NCBI GenBank assembly: GCA_003552485.1
Contig: PUMX01000403.1
Location: 1 to 5,715 of the forward strand
DNA from: Candidatus Hydrogenedentota bacterium
Lineage (GTDB): Bacteria; Hydrogenedentota; Hydrogenedentia; Hydrogenedentales; SLHB01
Length of the DNA stretch: 5,715 nt
Direction: 5' to 3'
A model generated the notes under the pieces. It was given only the letters and a program-made list of their open reading frames with translations. It did not search any database and had not been told where the DNA came from. Shown here piece after piece: positions 5,150 through 5,715 of the stretch; within the stretch, counting starts at the first letter, position 1, and every line of letters starts with the position of its first letter. The translations under genes and the position numbers were made by a program.

Positions 5150-5715
5150 ATGGCTTATGAATTGCCGTCCCTGCCTTACGATTACACCGCGTTGGAACCC
5201 CACATTGACGCCCAGACTATGGAGATTCACCACACAAAACATCACAACACCTACGTTACCAAGGCGAACAACGTACTGGAAAATCACCCCGATTTGGCCG
5301 CTAAGAGTGTCGAGGATCTTCTGCGTGACATCGAGCATGTTCCCGGCGACGTCAAACAGCCGCTGATTAACAATGCGGGCGGCCATGCTAATCACAGTCT
5401 GTTCTGGCGGGTGATGAGTCCCGACGGCGGCGGGGAGCCGAGCGGGCCGTTTGCTGATGCGATTAAGGCCGGGTTTGGCTCGTTCAGCGACTTCAAGGAG
5501 AAGTTCAGCAATGCCGCGCTTGGCCGGTTCGGCAGCGGCTGGGCATGGCTCGCCGTCAAACCGGGGGGCGTTCTGGAAGTGTTTAGCACGGCGAATCAGG
5601 ATTCTCCGCTCATGCACGGTGTAACGCCCATTCTGGGGCTGGACGTCTGGGAACACGCCTATTACCTCAAGTACCAGAACCGCCGTCCCGACTACGTGCA
5701 GGCGTGGTGGAACAC
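5150..5715 (+). CDS. sodA: Superoxide dismutase, Mn/Fe family, Mn-type (3' end missing)
   Basis: This enzyme dismutates superoxide to hydrogen peroxide and oxygen; no signal peptide is seen, so it is cytoplasmic. The window holds 188 codons before the right edge; the family is usually about 200 residues, so only the last helix turn is missing. The N-terminal hairpin domain begins AYELPSLPYDYTALEPHID and has MEIHHTKHHNTYV. The metal ligands are H27, H82 (in NNAGGHANHSLFW), D165 and H169 (in DVWEHAYYLKYQNRRP). The Gly at 77-78 together with Q150 in STANQDSPL is the Mn-type arrangement, as opposed to the Gln in the first domain of Fe-type enzymes; cambialistic metal use cannot be excluded. The ATG at 5150 is fixed by AAGGAG (5136-5141) eight bases upstream and by the conserved N-terminus. 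It is 295 bases downstream of queG with its own structured leader, so separate transcription is likely. Confidence 0.97.
   Translation, partial: MAYELPSLPYDYTALEPHIDAQTMEIHHTKHHNTYVTKANNVLENHPDLAAKSVEDLLRDIEHVPGDVKQPLINNAGGHANHSLFWRVMSPDGGGEPSGPFADAIKAGFGSFSDFKEKFSNAALGRFGSGWAWLAVKPGGVLEVFSTANQDSPLMHGVTPILGLDVWEHAYYLKYQNRRPDYVQAWWN

Noticed and set aside
5081..5656. Long minus-strand frame opposite sodA
   Set aside because: It is a shadow of the superoxide dismutase reading frame, whose conserved metal ligands leave no doubt about the true strand.

Overview
The window is ordinary GC-rich bacterial chromosome with five clearly recognisable protein genes and, at the left edge, the start of a sixth. 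There is no rRNA, tRNA, CRISPR array, phage gene or intact insertion sequence. The gene families (a 'GASQFEML'-type NagB, a Gfo/Idh/MocA oxidoreductase of the kind expanded in polysaccharide degraders, a secreted proline-rich parvulin, a Mn-type superoxide dismutase and a QueG) suggest a Gram-negative, oxygen-exposed, saccharolytic bacterium. A Planctomycetes/Verrucomicrobia/Hydrogenedentes-like lineage is my best guess, made from family resemblance only and with low confidence.

Layout, left to right. At 1-70 on the minus strand is the N-terminus of an exported protein or lipoprotein that runs off the edge. After a leader of about 260 bp comes a plus-strand glucosamine-6-phosphate deaminase/isomerase-family gene (334-1071, GTG start). 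It converges on a minus-strand gene for an exported SurA/PpiC-type peptidyl-prolyl isomerase (1199-2305). The 127-bp convergent gap holds a long near-perfect hairpin (1125-1175), probably a bidirectional terminator or a REP-like palindrome. Upstream of the isomerase gene, in the same direction and 130 bp away, is a Gfo/Idh/MocA NAD(P)-dependent sugar oxidoreductase gene (2436-3491). A 319-bp divergent spacer separates it from plus-strand queG (3811-4854, epoxyqueuosine reductase). A structured spacer of about 295 bp follows, and then a Mn-type superoxide dismutase gene (5150 to the right edge, incomplete).

How the genes relate. The NagB-like protein and the Gfo/Idh/MocA enzyme both fit amino-sugar or carbohydrate metabolism, but they lie on opposite strands, so a shared pathway is inference. 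The isomerase would fold exported proteins, QueG makes the queuosine of tRNA anticodons, and the dismutase detoxifies superoxide. I see no operon of linked function and no strong evidence for a new biological system. The most noteworthy signals are non-coding: the convergent hairpin at 1125-1175 and the overlapping alternative hairpins in the sodA leader (5042-5109).
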